A stretch of DNA of 64,000 nucleotides from Leclercia adecarboxylata (GTDB taxonomy: Bacteria > Pseudomonadota > Gammaproteobacteria > Enterobacterales > Enterobacteriaceae). This document shows, one piece after another, positions 16,232 through 25,849 of the stretch. The translations under genes and the position numbers were made by a program. The DNA lies in the NCBI RefSeq assembly GCF_023639785.1, contig NZ_CP098325.1:2914001-2978000 (forward strand), read 5' to 3'. Every line of letters starts with the position of its first letter. Position 1 is the stretch's first letter. The notes under the pieces are model-generated. The model did no database searches. It was not told the origin of the DNA and saw only the letters and a list, made by a program, of their open reading frames with translations.

Positions 16232-17533
16232 ATGACGTCACAGATCGTTTCGCAGCCCGTGGATCACGACGGGTTTTCACTCAAACGCTGCATCCTCGAT
16301 GCCATTTTTGCCGGGATGGTCGCGCTGATTATCTTTGGTCCGGTGGCGGGCGTGGTGCTGGATGGCTACAGCTTTAACTTCGAAGGGCGGCGGCTGGTGT
16401 GGATCATCGCCACGGTGATGACCGGGCGTTTTTTACTCAGCGCCTTCTTAATGACCGCGCCGGGCAGACGCGTGCTGGCGCGTTTCGATAACGATAACTC
16501 GGGGGTTTACGTGCGCCCGCCGGAGTACAAAAGCCGGATGCGCTGGATCCTGCCGCTGATCGTCACCCTGGCGGTTTGCTTCCCGTTTGTCGCCACCAAA
16601 TACGTGCTGACGGTGGCGATCCTCGGCCTGATTTACGTCCTGCTCGGGCTCGGGCTGAACATCGTGGTCGGGCTCGCGGGGCTGCTGGATCTGGGCTATG
16701 TCGCCTTTTACGCGATTGGCGCCTACGGGCTGGCGCTGGGTTATCAGTATCTGGGGCTCGGCTTCTGGAGCATGCTGCCGCTGGCGGCGCTAATGGCCGC
16801 CGCCGCCGGCGCGTTGCTCGGCTTCCCGGTGCTGCGAATGCACGGCGATTATCTGGCGATTGTGACCCTCGGTTTCGGGGAGATCATCCGCCTGGTGCTG
16901 AACAACTGGCTCACCTTTACCGGCGGGCCGAACGGTATCTCCGCCCCGCCCCCTACCCTGTTCGGGCTGGAGTTTGGCCGCCGGGCGAAAGATGGCGGCG
17001 TGCCTTTCCATGAATTTTTCAACCTGACGTTTAACCCTAACCTGAAGTTCATCTTTATCTACGCCATTCTGCTGCTGGTGGTGCTGCTGGTGCTGTACAT
17101 CAAGCACCGCCTGACGCGGATGCCCATTGGTCGCGCCTGGGAAGCGCTGCGCGAAGACGAAATTGCCTGTCGCTCCCTGGGCCTTAACCATGTGCTGGTG
17201 AAGCTCTCGGCCTTTACCCTCGGGGCCTCCACGGCGGGGATCGCCGGGGTGTTCTTCGCCACGTATCAGGGGTTTGTTAACCCCACCTCGTTCACCTTTT
17301 TTGAGTCGGCCCTGATCCTCGCCATCGTGGTGTTAGGCGGGATGGGCTCCACCGTCGGGGTGGTGCTGGCGGCTTTTGTCCTGACCGTCACCCCGGAGCT
17401 GTTGCGTACCTTTGCCGAATACCGCGTGCTGCTGTTTGGCGTCCTGATGGTGGTGATGATGATCTGGCGCCCGCGCGGGCTGATCCGCATCAACCGCACC
17501 GGCTTTGCGGTGCGTAAGGGCGTGGCACCATGA
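16232..17533 (+). CDS. Branched-chain amino-acid ABC permease, LivM family
   Basis: The second permease, 433 residues, with the LivM-type extra N-terminal helices and the core GLGLNIVVGLAGLLDLGYVA near residue 150. The loop contacting the ATPase, GRAWEALREDEIACRSLG, lies near 300. The start is ATG 16232, after AGGGAAGC, ten bases past the livH-like stop. The stop overlaps the ATG of the next gene, showing translational coupling. Confidence 0.93.
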   Translation: MTSQIVSQPVDHDGFSLKRCILDAIFAGMVALIIFGPVAGVVLDGYSFNFEGRRLVWIIATVMTGRFLLSAFLMTAPGRRVLARFDNDNSGVYVRPPEYKSRMRWILPLIVTLAVCFPFVATKYVLTVAILGLIYVLLGLGLNIVVGLAGLLDLGYVAFYAIGAYGLALGYQYLGLGFWSMLPLAALMAAAAGALLGFPVLRMHGDYLAIVTLGFGEIIRLVLNNWLTFTGGPNGISAPPPTLFGLEFGRRAKDGGVPFHEFFNLTFNPNLKFIFIYAILLLVVLLVLYIKHRLTRMPIGRAWEALREDEIACRSLGLNHVLVKLSAFTLGASTAGIAGVFFATYQGFVNPTSFTFFESALILAIVVLGGMGSTVGVVLAAFVLTVTPELLRTFAEYRVLLFGVLMVVMMIWRPRGLIRINRTGFAVRKGVAP

Positions 17534-18405
17534 ACGGGACCATCTTGAGCGTGGAGCATCTGATGATGCACTTTGGCGGCATTAAGGCATTAAACGACGT
17601 CAATCTTGAGGTACAGCGCGGCTCCATCACCGCCCTGATTGGGCCGAACGGCGCGGGCAAAACCACGGTATTCAACTGCCTGACCGGTTTTTATCGGGCC
17701 TCCGGGGGCAATATTCTGTTCAACACCCGGAGCAAAACCACCAACGTGATTCAGGTCCTCGGACAGAAATTCCAGCCCGGTGACTGGATCAACCCGGCGC
17801 GGTTCGGCCAGCGGTTGTTCTACAAAATGTTTGGCGGCACCCACCTGGTGAACCGGGCCGGGCTGGCGCGTACTTTCCAGAATATCCGCCTGTTCCGGGA
17901 GATGTCGGTGGTGGAGAACCTGCTGGTAGCCCAGCACATGCGGGTGAACCGCAACCTGCTGGCCGGGGTGCTGAACACGCCCGCGTATCGCCGGGCGGAG
18001 AGCGACGCCCTGGACAGGGCATTCTACTGGCTGGAGGTGGTGGACCTGGTGGACTGCGCCAACCGGCTGGCGGGGGAGATGTCTTATGGCCAGCAGCGGC
18101 GGCTCGAAATCGCCCGCGCCATGTGCACCGGGCCGGAGATGATCTGTCTCGATGAGCCCGCCGCCGGGCTGAACCCGGTGGAGACCCATACCCTGAGCAA
18201 CATCATCCGCTATCTGCGGGATAACCATGGCATTACGGTGCTGCTGATTGAGCATGACATGGGGATGGTGATGGAGATCTCCGATCATATCATCGTGCTC
18301 GACCACGGGGATGTGATTGCCCAGGGAAAACCGGAGCAGATCCAGCACGACGAAAAAGTCATTGCCGCCTATCTGGGCACCGACGAGAGCGAGGTCAGCG
18401 TATGA
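17530..18405 (+). CDS. Branched-chain amino-acid ABC ATPase, LivG family
   Basis: A 291-residue ATP-binding subunit. Walker A GPNGAGKTT lies near residue 38, the LivG-specific LARTFQNIRLFREMSVVENL near 113, signature SYGQQRRLEIARAM near 178 and Walker B MICLDEPAAGLNP near 197. An extra loop around 75-105 is usual for LivG. Its ATGA overlaps the stop of the LivM-like gene, and its own stop overlaps the next start. It works with the LivF-like ATPase as a heterodimer. Confidence 0.94.
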   Translation: MNGTILSVEHLMMHFGGIKALNDVNLEVQRGSITALIGPNGAGKTTVFNCLTGFYRASGGNILFNTRSKTTNVIQVLGQKFQPGDWINPARFGQRLFYKMFGGTHLVNRAGLARTFQNIRLFREMSVVENLLVAQHMRVNRNLLAGVLNTPAYRRAESDALDRAFYWLEVVDLVDCANRLAGEMSYGQQRRLEIARAMCTGPEMICLDEPAAGLNPVETHTLSNIIRYLRDNHGITVLLIEHDMGMVMEISDHIIVLDHGDVIAQGKPEQIQHDEKVIAAYLGTDESEVSV

Positions 18406-19118
18406 GTGAGGCAATGCTGGAGTTTCGTCAGGTGGACGTGTACTACGGGGTGATCCAGGCTTTGAAGCAGGTCTCCCTGCAGGTGCACCCGGGCGAGACC
18501 GTGGCGCTGATCGGCGCTAACGGGGCGGGAAAGTCGACGTTGCTGATGTCGATTTTCGGCCAGCCGCGGGTACGCAGCGGGCAAATCCTCTTTTGCGGCA
18601 ACGATATCAGCCATAAATCGACCCACTATGTCGCCTCGGGGGGCATTGCCCAGGCCCCGGAAGGACGGCGCATCTTCCCGGATATGACCGTCGAAGAGAA
18701 CCTGCTGATGGGCACGATCCCCATTGGTAACCAGTACGCGGCGGAGGACCTGCAGACGATGTTTGACCTGTTTCCGCGCCTGAAGGAGCGGCGTAAACAG
18801 CGGGCAATGACCATGTCCGGCGGCGAGCAGCAGATGCTGGCCATCGCCCGCGCCCTGATGAGCCGCCCCAAATTATTACTGCTGGATGAGCCAAGCCTGG
18901 GGCTAGCGCCCATCGTGGTGAAGCAGATCTTCCAGACCCTGCGGGAGCTGACGCGCAACGGGATGACAATTTTCCTCGTCGAGCAGAATGCGCATCACGC
19001 CCTGAAGCTCTCCGACCGCGGTTATGTGATGGTCAACGGGCAGATCCGCCTCAGCGGCAGCGGCGAAGAGCTGCTGGGCAATCAGGATGTCAGAAAAGCC
19101 TATCTGGGTGGCGCGTAG
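18402..19118 (+). CDS. Branched-chain amino-acid ABC ATPase, LivF family
   Basis: A 238-residue ATP-binding subunit with Walker A GANGAGKST near residue 38, APEGRRIFPDMTVEENL near 85, signature MSGGEQQMLAIARAL near 138 and Walker B LLLLDEPSLGLAP near 160. Length equals that of E. coli LivF (237). ATGA overlap with the LivG-like gene. This is the last gene of the operon and is convergent with the OpgE-like gene 60 bases on. No strong terminator is visible between them. Confidence 0.94.
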   Translation: MSEAMLEFRQVDVYYGVIQALKQVSLQVHPGETVALIGANGAGKSTLLMSIFGQPRVRSGQILFCGNDISHKSTHYVASGGIAQAPEGRRIFPDMTVEENLLMGTIPIGNQYAAEDLQTMFDLFPRLKERRKQRAMTMSGGEQQMLAIARALMSRPKLLLLDEPSLGLAPIVVKQIFQTLRELTRNGMTIFLVEQNAHHALKLSDRGYVMVNGQIRLSGSGEELLGNQDVRKAYLGGA

Positions 19119-19178
19119 GCAAAGTCCCTGGCCAGTCAGGCCTCCCTGGCTGGCATGACTATGCATAACTGTGCATCA

Positions 19179-20753
19179 CTATGGATGGAGGTCGTCCGGG
19201 AGCTGGTCATAGTCCACTTTTTGCAGCTTAAAGTTGGTCACCCAGGATTTACCCGCCTCCTGCTCAGAAACAAACGGGTATGTTGGCGTCAGCTCTTTCG
19301 CCTGGATCCCGGTCCACACCGAGAAGAAATCGAGGAAATCATTGGCGGAACGCCGGGCTTTGATCAGGCGATGCTCTTTATCGTCGCTCGACAGGATCAT
19401 AAACGGCACCTGATAGTTTTGCTGGTAAGCATCACCGTGAGCCATATATTGCCCCCCGGTCAGGCGGCCCTTATAGGTGAGACCGTGATCGGAGAAGTAG
19501 ACCATTGAGAAACTTTCACCGGTGTTCTGCAGCTGCTGATAAAGCTGCTTTAACAGGGCGTCGGTCTGGGTAATGCTGTAGATATAGCAGGAGGTCTCTT
19601 TCGACTGCACAAACTCGGCGTATTTTCCCTGGGTGCGTTCGCAGGCCTGCGGATGAGAACCCATCAGATGCAGGACGATAAGCCGCGTTTCCGTTCGCGG
19701 AGCCGACAGCACCTGCTGCGTCATCTGCAGTAAGGCTTCATCCCGGGGATTGTTTTCATCTTCGTAATAACCCTTTCTGAGAAACTGCACGTCATCCGCA
19801 CGCTTCGCAATACTGGCAATGGCCGTGTCGTACTCGCCAATCTGCCCCTGATTGGAGAACCACCAGGTCTGAAATCCGGCGCGATTCGCCAGGGTGACGA
19901 AGTTGTTTTGATACTCCGGGGTGCCGCCGCTTACCCGGCTCAGGGAATGCCCGAGGGAGGTTTGCGTGGAGGCGCTGGCGGCGACGAAATCGGTAAACAG
20001 CGTCCCCTTCACGGTGCTGGCAAAGGGGGTATTATTCCACTGCCCGCCAAAGGCCCCCAGCGCATCCCGGCGCGCGCTTTCGCCGATCACTACCACGTAG
20101 TTCTGGTAGCGAGGCTTTACCGCCAGCACGGTCCAGTTGTCCTTCATTTTGGCCAGCTCCAGCATATGCGCTTTTTCTGTGACCACTTCCCGATTGTTGA
20201 TGACTACGTCCTTCACAAAGCGGAACACCGGATAGCCCACATCCATCAGGGTAAAGTGTCCCCAGTACACCAGGTTTTTAAGGGGGGTCATAAAGAAACA
20301 GAGCACGGCAAAAACCAGACACAGCATATCGACACGGCGCCAGACCTGTCCGGGTACAATTTTGCGCCGCAGCGCAACCACGCCTGACGCCAGAATAACC
20401 AGTGACACCAGGTAGCTGTGCCACGGGAATATCGTCAGGATCTCCACGGACTCATTAAAATTGGTGGAATGTAATGCTAACAGCGTATTGAAATTTGGCG
20501 CGCCATAGGCCTGTTGAAAAGGAAAGTAAAGGGCGGCCAGCAGTGTGCAGAGGGCAATAACCCCTTTCTGCAAACCGGGGGTTATTCTCCAGAGCACTAA
20601 CAGCACGCAGCAAAATGCCACCGAATAGATCGGGCTGAATGAATAGCCGAAAGAAGAGTTGATCAGGACCGACTGTAGAAAATAAAAAGCGATCCAGGGA
20701 TTAAGCGTAATATCGCGCATCCAGAGGGTATATTTGCTGGCTGTTATATTCAT
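19179..20753 (-). CDS. OpgE (YbiP)-like phosphoethanolamine transferase
   Basis: A 524-residue inner-membrane sulfatase-fold enzyme. Four or five N-terminal helices (to about 170) precede a periplasmic catalytic domain. Metal and nucleophile motifs are VVVIGESARRDALGAFGG, the Thr-containing SASTQTSLGHSL, HLMGSHPQACERTQGKY and YFSDHGLTYKG. It is strikingly similar to E. coli OpgE (YbiP), which adds phosphoethanolamine to osmoregulated periplasmic glucans, in FYLQ...LLALHSTNFNES-type segments and QVPFM. The start at 20751-20753 follows TTAGGATAA. It may be a second copy or a relocated opgE; the acceptor is inferred. Confidence 0.85.
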   Translation of the reverse strand: MNITASKYTLWMRDITLNPWIAFYFLQSVLINSSFGYSFSPIYSVAFCCVLLVLWRITPGLQKGVIALCTLLAALYFPFQQAYGAPNFNTLLALHSTNFNESVEILTIFPWHSYLVSLVILASGVVALRRKIVPGQVWRRVDMLCLVFAVLCFFMTPLKNLVYWGHFTLMDVGYPVFRFVKDVVINNREVVTEKAHMLELAKMKDNWTVLAVKPRYQNYVVVIGESARRDALGAFGGQWNNTPFASTVKGTLFTDFVAASASTQTSLGHSLSRVSGGTPEYQNNFVTLANRAGFQTWWFSNQGQIGEYDTAIASIAKRADDVQFLRKGYYEDENNPRDEALLQMTQQVLSAPRTETRLIVLHLMGSHPQACERTQGKYAEFVQSKETSCYIYSITQTDALLKQLYQQLQNTGESFSMVYFSDHGLTYKGRLTGGQYMAHGDAYQQNYQVPFMILSSDDKEHRLIKARRSANDFLDFFSVWTGIQAKELTPTYPFVSEQEAGKSWVTNFKLQKVDYDQLPDDLHP

Positions 20754-21039
20754 ATTTATCCTAACCCGCAATATGTCGCAGCGAAACGCTGACGGCAAGG
20801 ATCAACAAACCGCCGGTAAAGGCGATACAGGGATAAAAGTGGATCGCTGTAGAGAGAAACTCACCAAAAGATAGAGTGCGCGGGCGGTAAGATCAACGTC
20901 TTGTAACAGTATATTTATAAAACTGAAGGCGTATCATCATAATTGATACATCATTGTGTGGTAATGCGCCTTTCCCGCTTTCAGGGAAAGGCCGAAATAC
21001 ACTAATTAAATATTAAACCATAATGAATTCGCATTATAT

Positions 21040-21321
21040 TTACAGCTTTTCAATATGATTTAGCGATGCCGAATAACCGGTTTTTGCCACTGCCTTTAAT
21101 AAAGTCTCCGTCGGGAAACCTTCCGCGACGATAACCTCGGTTTGTCGGGTCTTTAATGAGGCTTTTGCCTTCACGACCCCTTCCGTTTCACGCAGCGCCT
21201 GGTTAACCGAAATCACGCACAGCGAACAGGTCATGCCCTGCACATCCAGCACGACCTTTTGATTCGCAGCGTGGGCAAACAGCGGCAGCAGTAAACATAC
21301 GCCAGTCAACAGTCGTTTCAT
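21040..21321 (-). CDS. MerP-like periplasmic heavy-metal-binding protein
   Basis: A 93-residue protein with a signal peptide ending AHA (residue 18) and a single HMA domain. The metal-binding motif is GMTCSLC (Cys32, Cys35), as in MerP and CopZ. MerP scavenges Hg(II) in the periplasm and passes it to MerT. There is no mer reductase or MerR nearby, so the cargo may be another thiophilic metal. The ATG overlaps the stop of the MerT-like gene (ATGA), so the two are coupled. Confidence 0.88.
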   Translation of the reverse strand: MKRLLTGVCLLLPLFAHAANQKVVLDVQGMTCSLCVISVNQALRETEGVVKAKASLKTRQTEVIVAEGFPTETLLKAVAKTGYSASLNHIEKL

Positions 21322-21671
21322 TCCATCACCTCATAAACCCAGGCCACTACCGTGGGGTAGAACAGCACCAGCAGCAGCACCGGCAGCGAAAGCCAGAACA
21401 GGAATCGCATCTGCCCCAGGGTTAAGCGCCCGGTACACCAGAGCCGTTTAGAAAAATAGAGCCGCCAGAACACCCGCAGCATCAGCCCAAGGGAGAGCAC
21501 GATCATGGGAATGCGCAGGAACTCAAGCTGGCTGAGCCCGGCAAAACCGGCCGCCGAAATGCCAAACAGCAGATACAACAGCGGCCCGACACAGCAGAGC
21601 CCGGCGGTCACGGCAGCCGCGGCTGCCGTCAGCAGGGTGAGACCTGCCCCCTTAGCGTTGTTCGGTGGAGA
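21318..21671 (-). CDS. MerT-like inner-membrane metal transport protein
   Basis: A 117-residue protein with three predicted helices. The vicinal pair Cys27-Cys28 in helix 1 (AGLCCVGPLLYLLFG) is the MerT hallmark. The cytoplasmic-loop Cys pair of classical MerT is reduced to Cys80 (LWCTGR). Start ATG 21669-21671 is inferred from the conserved N-terminus; it overlaps the transglutaminase gene end by 20 bases. Coupling to that gene and to the MerP-like gene makes a three-gene operon. Confidence 0.82.
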   Translation of the reverse strand, partial: SPPNNAKGAGLTLLTAAAAAVTAGLCCVGPLLYLLFGISAAGFAGLSQLEFLRIPMIVLSLGLMLRVFWRLYFSKRLWCTGRLTLGQMRFLFWLSLPVLLLVLFYPTVVAWVYEVME

Positions 21672-22794
21672 CATAGTTATACGCAAACACCTTTGGATCG
21701 TAGAAATTGAGCGGATCGCCATCCACTTCGGCATAGGGATAGCCAAAGTTGTTGACTGCGCCCTGCTCTGTCGCCGGGTACAGTTCAAAATCGCGACCGT
21801 AGTTAAAGCCCACCCAGTTCATCTCCCAGTTGCCAAACAGATAAGCGTTCACCGCCTGCACATCCGGATCCTGATGGGCTTTTTTCTCCGCCAGACGCAT
21901 CTTGGTGACGTCCGCCGGATCGCACGGCAGCCAGCCGTAACCCGCCAGATAAAACTCCGCCCGACAGTGCTGTCCGCCGCTGACGTCCGCCACGCCCGCG
22001 CTATCGGCTTTACCGAAGGCGCTGGCAGAGTAGCGCTCCAGCTTGTTGGCTCTGCCCAGACGGATGCCAAAAAGCTCCCGCGCCGGGATACCGCTGGCGC
22101 GCGCCAGCGCGACGAATACCGAGCTGATGTCGGTGCATTTGCCGCTGAGCTTGCCGCTTTGCAGAATGGTCGCCACATCGCCGGTGCCGCAGCCAATCAC
22201 GTCGTTATCACGCTCCATATGGCTGCTGACCCATTCGTAAATCAGCCGCGCTTTCTTCAGCGGATCGGTCTCGCCTGCGGTGATTTTCTCCGCCGTTTCG
22301 CGCACCAGGCCATCGACCGGGGTATGCGTTGTTGGCAGCAGATACGGCTTCACCGCCAGCGGGTAAACAATCTGCTCCGGTGCCTGCCAGTTTTTCAGCG
22401 CGTCATGTTTCAGCGGCTCCCAGTCTGCCGTTTCGATCTCCAGATCGAGCTGGAGCAGCAGCTCGCCTTCGCTTTTCGGCCAGGTGGCGAACAGGGTTTT
22501 GGCGCCGTAGGTATTGTTAGTCGTGACGTATGCCTGCTGGTAGTTGCCGGTAAACGACAGCCCGGTCATCTGCTGAAAGGCGGTATCCACCGGAAGCGGG
22601 ATCCAGAGTTTTACCACGCCGCTGGAGCCCTGCGGTGGTGCAAGTTTATAGGTTTGCGATAAGACAAAACGGCGGCGCATCACCGGTGCGGCTAGCGGTG
22701 AGCCGCTTTTCACCGTCTGGCTGGCCACGGCCGGGCCCACTAAACCTGCGGCAGAGAGAAGAACGCTGTTTTTAAGAAATTGTCGACGCTGCAT
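21652..22794 (-). CDS. Tat-exported transglutaminase-like protein
   Basis: A 380-residue protein. The N-terminus MQRRQFLKNSVLLSAAGLVG is a twin-arginine signal. A transglutaminase/peptidase core follows, with the catalytic triad Cys220 (GKCTDISS), His276 (GGQHCRAEF) and Asp292 (LPCDPADV). It would act in the periplasm as a cysteine peptidase, amidase or crosslinking enzyme; substrate unknown. Start at 22792-22794 follows AGGGACAG. Cys277, Cys291 and Cys202 are additional thiols. Co-transcription with MerT- and MerP-like genes is the odd feature. Confidence 0.82.
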   Translation of the reverse strand: MQRRQFLKNSVLLSAAGLVGPAVASQTVKSGSPLAAPVMRRRFVLSQTYKLAPPQGSSGVVKLWIPLPVDTAFQQMTGLSFTGNYQQAYVTTNNTYGAKTLFATWPKSEGELLLQLDLEIETADWEPLKHDALKNWQAPEQIVYPLAVKPYLLPTTHTPVDGLVRETAEKITAGETDPLKKARLIYEWVSSHMERDNDVIGCGTGDVATILQSGKLSGKCTDISSVFVALARASGIPARELFGIRLGRANKLERYSASAFGKADSAGVADVSGGQHCRAEFYLAGYGWLPCDPADVTKMRLAEKKAHQDPDVQAVNAYLFGNWEMNWVGFNYGRDFELYPATEQGAVNNFGYPYAEVDGDPLNFYDPKVFAYNYVSTEQR

Positions 22795-23323
22795 GGCTAT
22801 CTGTCCCTTGAAAATGAATCTGGCGTCGGCGAAACGGGCCGGCAGCACAGAGGCACATCACAGCAGACAGGCACTGGCGCAAAGCGATGGGGTTTATTCA
22901 TCAATAACAGACCTGTTAACTGTGAATGAGAGAAATTTTAGAGTGGGTATTAGGCGCTTTTCAGCACCTGTTGTACAGGTGTAAGGTCAAAAAAAGGGGG
23001 ATTACCCCTGAAAATTGCCGGGCAGAGTGAGAGAACAGACGCGCCGCGCGCATCATAATAGGTGACGGGAATCTCAAAACAGAGCATTGGCATAATCGTC
23101 CATGCCATAAGCCAGTAGTTCCATAACATTATAAATATGAAAACCCTACTGTTAAATCTTTAAAGACGCAGCTTTAAGATGCTATTTCCCATAGTATTTC
23201 CGGGGACAAAGTCTGCGAGGGAAGCATTATTTTCTCCTAATATTAAAAATGAACGCGGCCAGGTCAAACTGCGAAACAACGTTATCACTGTCATTTATTT
23301 TCACCACCATTCAGAGGTATGAA
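22795..23323. other. Divergent intergenic region, transglutaminase / sugar importer
   Basis: This 529-base interval has no supported gene. It must hold the promoters of both divergent operons. A short inverted repeat, AGGGG (22995-22999) and CCCCT (23005-23009), and an A+T-rich stretch at 23125-23165 are visible. I could not assign a regulator site. Confidence 0.4.
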
Positions 23324-24307
23324 ATGAGTAAAATGTGCTTAACAAAATTATTGTCGGCTGGTTTGCTCGGATTGATGGTCTTTTCCACTTCAGCAATGGC
23401 GAAAGAAATTGAAGTGGTAAATATTTCAAAGATTGATGGCATGCCCTGGTTTAATCGCATGGGGGAAGGTGTCACCCAGGCGGGTAAAGATCTGGGCATT
23501 AAAGCCTCTCAGGTAGGCCCTTCCAGCACCGACGCCCCGCAGCAGGTTAAAATCATTGAAGATCTCATCGCCAAAAAAGTCTCAGCGATCGGTATTGTCC
23601 CGAATGATGCCGATGTCCTTGAGCCGGTATTTAAAAAGGCGCGCGAGGCTGGCATCGTGGTATTAACCAATGAATCCCCCGGTCAACCCAGCGCCAACTG
23701 GGATGTCGAAATTATCGATAACGAAAAATTCGCAGCCGACAACGTTGAAGAGATGGCAAAAGCCATGGGCGGTAAAGGAGGCTATGTTATTTACGTCGGC
23801 AGCCTGACCGTGCCACAACATAATCTGTGGGCGGATTTGTTCGTGAAATACCAGAAAGAGCACTACCCGGATATGCATGAGGTTACCAGCCGTATGCCGG
23901 TGGCCGAGAATATCGACGATGCCCGCCGCACCACCATCGACCTGATGAAAGCCCACCCGGATATGAAGGGGATTGTCTCCTTTGGCTCACAAGGGCCCAT
24001 CGGCGCGGGCCGCGCGGTGAAAGAGAAACGGGCGAAAGGCAAGGTGTTCGTGTACGGCATGATGATCCCGTCCCAGGCCGCTTCGCTGATCAAAAGCGGT
24101 GATATCGCCATGGGCATCACCTACGACCCGGCCTCTGCGGGTTACGCCATTACCGCCGTCGCGGATAAGGTCCTGAAAGGGCAAGAGATTACTCAGGGTC
24201 TGGAGATCCCGAACCTCGGTAAAGCCGATGTGGATACCGAAAAACGCATCATCAAATTCCACAAAGTCCTGCGCGTGACCAAAGAGAATATCGACAGCCT
24301 GTATTAA
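23324..24307 (+). CDS. Sugar ABC transporter substrate-binding protein (LsrB/RhaS type)
   Basis: A 327-residue periplasmic protein with signal peptide ending STSAMA (26) and mature start KEIEVVNISKIDGMPWFNRM. The segments VTQAGKDLG and GPSSTDAPQQVKIIEDLIAKKV match the type I sugar-binding branch that includes LsrB (autoinducer-2) and RhaS (rhamnose). Start ATG 23324 lies six bases after AGAGG. It heads an ABC operon with no linked kinase, isomerase or aldolase, so the ligand is open. Confidence 0.87.
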   Translation: MSKMCLTKLLSAGLLGLMVFSTSAMAKEIEVVNISKIDGMPWFNRMGEGVTQAGKDLGIKASQVGPSSTDAPQQVKIIEDLIAKKVSAIGIVPNDADVLEPVFKKAREAGIVVLTNESPGQPSANWDVEIIDNEKFAADNVEEMAKAMGGKGGYVIYVGSLTVPQHNLWADLFVKYQKEHYPDMHEVTSRMPVAENIDDARRTTIDLMKAHPDMKGIVSFGSQGPIGAGRAVKEKRAKGKVFVYGMMIPSQAASLIKSGDIAMGITYDPASAGYAITAVADKVLKGQEITQGLEIPNLGKADVDTEKRIIKFHKVLRVTKENIDSLY

Positions 24308-24367
24308 TTCGTTGGTTTGGCACGCCCTGAGATCAGGGCGTGCCGTCTGAGCCCAAAAGAGGTCGTC

Positions 24368-25849
24368 ATGGAGCCGTTTATTTCACTGGGTCATATCAGC
24401 AAAACGTTTTACGGTGTGAAGGCGCTGGATAATATCGCGTTGACGTTATTTCCCGGGGAGGTTCACTGTCTGGCCGGGCAGAACGGCTGCGGCAAATCCA
24501 CGCTGATTAAAATTATTTCCGGCGTCTATAAACCCGATCCTGGATTTGAGATCGTGATTGACGGTAAAACCTGGTCCCACCTCTCCCCCATCGACTCGGT
24601 CAAAGCCGGGATCCAGGTTATCTATCAGGATCTCTCCCTGTTTCCCAATCTCACCGTGGCGGAGAACATCGGTATCCACCAGCATCACCGTAATCTGCTG
24701 GTGAATAAGAAAGAGATCCGGCGCATTGCCGCGCTCACCGTGAAAAGCATTGAAGCGGAGCTGGATCTGGATGCGAACGTGGAGTCCCTGCCCATTGCCC
24801 AGCGCCAGATTGTGGCGATCTGCCGGGCCCTTGCCCAGGACGCCAGGCTGATTATTATGGATGAGCCCACCGCCTCGCTCACCATGCAGGAGGTAAAAGG
24901 CCTGCTGCGGGTGATCGGCGATTTAAAAAAGCGAAATATCTGCGTCGTCTTTGTGAGTCACCGTCTGGACGAAGTGCTCTCCATCTCCGATCGCATCAGC
25001 GTACTGAAAAATGGCACGCTGGTTGGCACCTTCCCTGCCAGCGACATTAACAATAAAAAACTGGCTTACCTGATGACCGGGAAGGAGTTTTCGTATGCGG
25101 TGCTGCCGCCGATAGAAAAATTGGGCGACGTGGCGCTGACCATCAATAACCTCACCAAACAGCACCAGTATAAAGACATCTCTTTTACGCTCCATCAGGG
25201 GGAGATTCTGGCCATTACCGGGCTGCTGGGTGCAGGCAGAACGGAGCTCTGCCTGAGCCTGTTCGGGCTTACGCAACCCGATGCCGGGGAGATACTGCTG
25301 GAAGGTCAAGCGGTGCACTTCGCCAGCAACCGGGATGCCATCAACGCCGGTATCGGCTACGTCTCCGAAGACCGGATGAGCACCGGCCTGGTGATGGACC
25401 AGTCGATCAATGACAATATTATCTCCACGGTACTTCGACGCCTGAAAACGCCGTTTAAGTTGTTAGACAGATCTAAAGCCGACCGCATCGTCAGCGATTT
25501 AATTGAACAACTAAGCATTAAAATTGGCAGCGTGGATCTGCCCGTAAATACGCTCTCCGGGGGCAACGCCCAGCGCGTGGCGATTGCTAAATGGCTGGCG
25601 ATCAACCCTAAGGTCCTGATCCTGGACTCCCCCACCGTCGGGGTCGACATCGCTAACAAAGCGGGGATCTATCAAATTATCTCCGCCCTGTCCCGCCAGG
25701 GCATTACGGTGCTGATGATCACCGATGAGATCGATGAGGCATACTTTAACAGCCACCGCATTTTAGTCATGCGCAAGGGCGAAATCGTTGCGGAAATGCT
25801 GCCGGAAAAGACCTCAGAAGCCGCGCTGGCGGAGGTGGTTAATGGCTAA
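24368..25849 (+). CDS. Sugar ABC transporter ATP-binding protein (duplicated NBD)
   Basis: A 493-residue ATPase with two nucleotide-binding domains, like LsrA, RbsA and AraG. Domain 1: Walker A AGQNGCGKST (36-45), Walker B LIIMDEPTASL. Domain 2: degenerate P-loop GLLGAGRTE, signature LSGGNAQRVAIAKWL, Walker B VLILDSPTVGVD, where Ser replaces the catalytic Glu, so this site is probably not hydrolytic. Start ATG 24368 follows AGAGGTCG. The stop overlaps the next gene by eight bases. Confidence 0.92.
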   Translation: MEPFISLGHISKTFYGVKALDNIALTLFPGEVHCLAGQNGCGKSTLIKIISGVYKPDPGFEIVIDGKTWSHLSPIDSVKAGIQVIYQDLSLFPNLTVAENIGIHQHHRNLLVNKKEIRRIAALTVKSIEAELDLDANVESLPIAQRQIVAICRALAQDARLIIMDEPTASLTMQEVKGLLRVIGDLKKRNICVVFVSHRLDEVLSISDRISVLKNGTLVGTFPASDINNKKLAYLMTGKEFSYAVLPPIEKLGDVALTINNLTKQHQYKDISFTLHQGEILAITGLLGAGRTELCLSLFGLTQPDAGEILLEGQAVHFASNRDAINAGIGYVSEDRMSTGLVMDQSINDNIISTVLRRLKTPFKLLDRSKADRIVSDLIEQLSIKIGSVDLPVNTLSGGNAQRVAIAKWLAINPKVLILDSPTVGVDIANKAGIYQIISALSRQGITVLMITDEIDEAYFNSHRILVMRKGEIVAEMLPEKTSEAALAEVVNG

